From DYEC01 sp034434695 (GTDB lineage: Bacteria; Chloroflexota; Anaerolineae; Anaerolineales; Anaerolineaceae): a stretch of 53,177 nucleotides of DNA. Position numbers and translations under genes: made by a program. The notes under the pieces were generated by a model. That model saw only the letters and a list, made by a program, of their open reading frames with translations, did not search any database and was not told where the DNA came from. Of this stretch, positions 51,888 to 53,177 are shown one piece after another (position 1 is the first letter of the stretch; each line of letters opens with the position of its first letter). Where the stretch lies: contig DAOTYY010000048.1 in assembly GCA_034434695.1 (NCBI GenBank), positions 1-53,177 of the forward strand, in the 5' to 3' direction.

Positions 51888-53055
51888 CTATGAGCGCTGT
51901 TCCGCTAAAGCAATAATTCTTGCCAGCTCTGAACGCAGCCCGTCCTCCAATCGCCTGCCCGGATGTTCGCGCAAAATCCTCTGTGCTTTTTCTCTTGCCC
52001 ATTCACGAGCACCATCGCGCCTTTCTTCCCAGACGCTGTATGGACGACGGTCCATCAGGGTTGGCTGCCACAGTTCCCGCATGTGTTTCAATGTATGACG
52101 ATGAGAAAGGTAGTGTCCACCGGGTCCCACCTGTCGGATTGCCTCCAGTGCCAGTGTTTGGTCATCTACCACAATTCCGCACAAGGTAGCACACAGCATA
52201 TTCCAAATCTCGCTATCCATTAACAATTCCTCATACGAAAAAAATACGCGATCCATGCAACAACCCTGCTCCCAGCAACATATCTGCTCCCGTAGAAGCT
52301 GCCATAAATGCGGAGAGACTATTGTCTACCCCTGCTTGCCAGTCTGGCTGTTTAGCACCGGTAGCAAAAGCACCCATCGAGAGTGGCACATCATAAAAAT
52401 CCGCCAGAAGATTCGTAGCTGCACCAAACAGGTAATCCGCTGGTCCGCCGCCTGTGTATGCACCAGTGCGTAAATCGGTTGCAGTTTGAGCCGCTACATA
52501 ATACACTGGACATCCCGGATAAGCCATTTGCATCAACACCAGTGCAGAGAGGACTTCCGCATTGCCAACTACAAGATTGCCCGCCAGTGTTGCCGGACCA
52601 GTAGAGGCGCAGGAAGCCATCGTCATAAAACCGACCGGTAATCCGGATTCAGCGGCGACCAGCCCCGCTTCCAAACTTCCGGCGTCATGACAAAGGGGGC
52701 TGATGGTGCATTCCATGATGCTCAGCACGGGCCGTCGGCGCAACGCCTCGCGCCCACCCGCTAGCAAAGCAGCCATTTCAACTGCAAAGCGCATTTCGCG
52801 CTCACTGACGATGGACTCGGTTTGCAAATGTTTACCGCTCACATTCCAGATGGCATCCAACTCATGAAGTCCTCTGCTCTCCACTGGACAATCTTGAGCT
52901 GAAAGTGGTACCCAATGAAAAGCTATTTCAGGCAATGCATCTGCCACCCGCCCCACATCAGATACATCGCTTTTAGTAGAGAGCCTTTTCTCTTGAGTAA
53001 AAGCATCAATGATTTCCACTCCACAGCCATCTGTACCTAGATAACGTGAATTCGG
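51888..53055 (-). pseudogene. mttB-family methyltransferase pseudogene (frameshifted, 5' truncated)
   Basis: Homologous to trimethylamine/glycine-betaine methyltransferases (MttB superfamily), which pass a methyl group to a corrinoid protein. Recognisable blocks: RYLGTDGCGVEIID at the start, LMQMAYPGCPVYYV, FATGAKQPDWQAG and GADMLLGAGLLHGSR. The reading frame then breaks at a 7-T run (52238-52244) and resumes as FSYEELLMDSEIW in the next frame, continuing to 51888. About 110 N-terminal residues are missing: at about 53055 the homology ends against transposase sequence. No pyrrolysine codon is seen in the remaining part. Together the two lesions make function unlikely. Confidence 0.82.
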
Positions 53056-53056
53056 G

Positions 53057-53176
53057 TTAGGCGGGCAAGGGCAGGTACTCGTCCAAGCCCAAAGACGGTT
53101 TTGATGGACGGCGGCAGTAAGCAATCAAGCCGCACAGCACATTTACAAAGAAGTTGATGATACTGCGATGGCGAGA
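53057..53176 (-). mobile_element. 3' end of an insertion-sequence transposase gene
   Basis: The right edge encodes, on the minus strand, 39 residues of a transposase C-terminus (SRHRSIINFFVNVLCGLIAY, then a basic KPSL-type tail ending EYLPLPA) and a TAA at 53057-53059. The RHRS...NFFVN...LIAYC pattern resembles the end of a DDE transposase; I do not assign a family. The stop codon is only a few bases from the mttB homology, so the terminal repeat must overlap the gene's end or be lost. Confidence 0.65.
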
Positions 53177-53177
53177 G

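Noticed and set aside
1..53177. CRISPR arrays, tRNA or rRNA genes
   Set aside because: No regularly spaced direct repeats, tRNA cloverleaf or conserved rRNA segments were found by eye on either strand; a covariance-model search would be decisive for small RNAs.

Overview
The window looks like a chromosomal segment of an anaerobic Chloroflexota bacterium, most likely class Anaerolineae. This rests on indirect signs: a Flp/Tad pilus locus with no secretin gene in view, a CpaE with an N-terminal receiver domain, Thr/Pro-repeat lipoproteins, a long hibernation factor (HPF), and a non-pyrrolysine MttB relative. The taxon is an inference; no rRNA gene is present.

Region 1 (about 0.2-25.5 kb, all minus strand, read from right to left) is a surface-glycan cluster of 22 tightly packed genes, many joined by ATGA overlaps. 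Its upstream end holds GDP-L-fucose synthase, a Wzm/Wzt ABC exporter with a carbohydrate-binding tail, and a KpsC/KpsS-like capsule glycosyltransferase. Next come a methyltransferase, a GNAT acetyltransferase, a UDP-GlcNAc 4,6-dehydratase and an RmlD-like reductase. A SpsE/GT4/SpsF set follows, then several GT2/GT-A/GT-B glycosyltransferases, a Gfo/Idh oxidoreductase and three large GT-C-type membrane proteins. The downstream end has an SDR, a CMP-sialate-synthetase/phosphatase fusion, a SAF-less NeuB, and a kinase-like/methyltransferase fusion. The cluster appears to make nonulosonic (sialic-like) acids and 6-deoxy sugars and to export a finished glycan by ABC transporter. A winged-helix regulator with its own promoter and palindrome sits at its upstream edge.

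Region 2 (26-36 kb) is mostly housekeeping: a SerA-type dehydrogenase, M32 carboxypeptidase, a Thr/Pro-rich lipoprotein, an L,D-transpeptidase, a GNAT enzyme, a lone acyl carrier protein, and succinyl-CoA ligase (sucCD). It ends with a two-gene unit in which an SPFH protein carries an excisionase-type helix-turn-helix at its C-terminus.

Region 3 (36-45 kb, plus strand) is a lean Tad pilus locus: a 48-residue Flp pilin with its own promoter and strong terminator, then cpaB, receiver-cpaE, cpaF/tadA, tadB and tadC. It runs directly into comF and hpf, followed by a GT2 glycosyltransferase that may be translated from a leaderless mRNA. Region 4 (45.5-52 kb) has recJ, an SLC13-type transporter with RCK_C domains, tgt, uppP and a substrate-binding lipoprotein.

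The right edge holds an mttB-family pseudogene, frameshifted at a 7-T run and cut at its 5' end by the 3' end of an insertion-sequence transposase. I see no CRISPR array, tRNA or rRNA, and no gene-free stretch longer than 300 bases.
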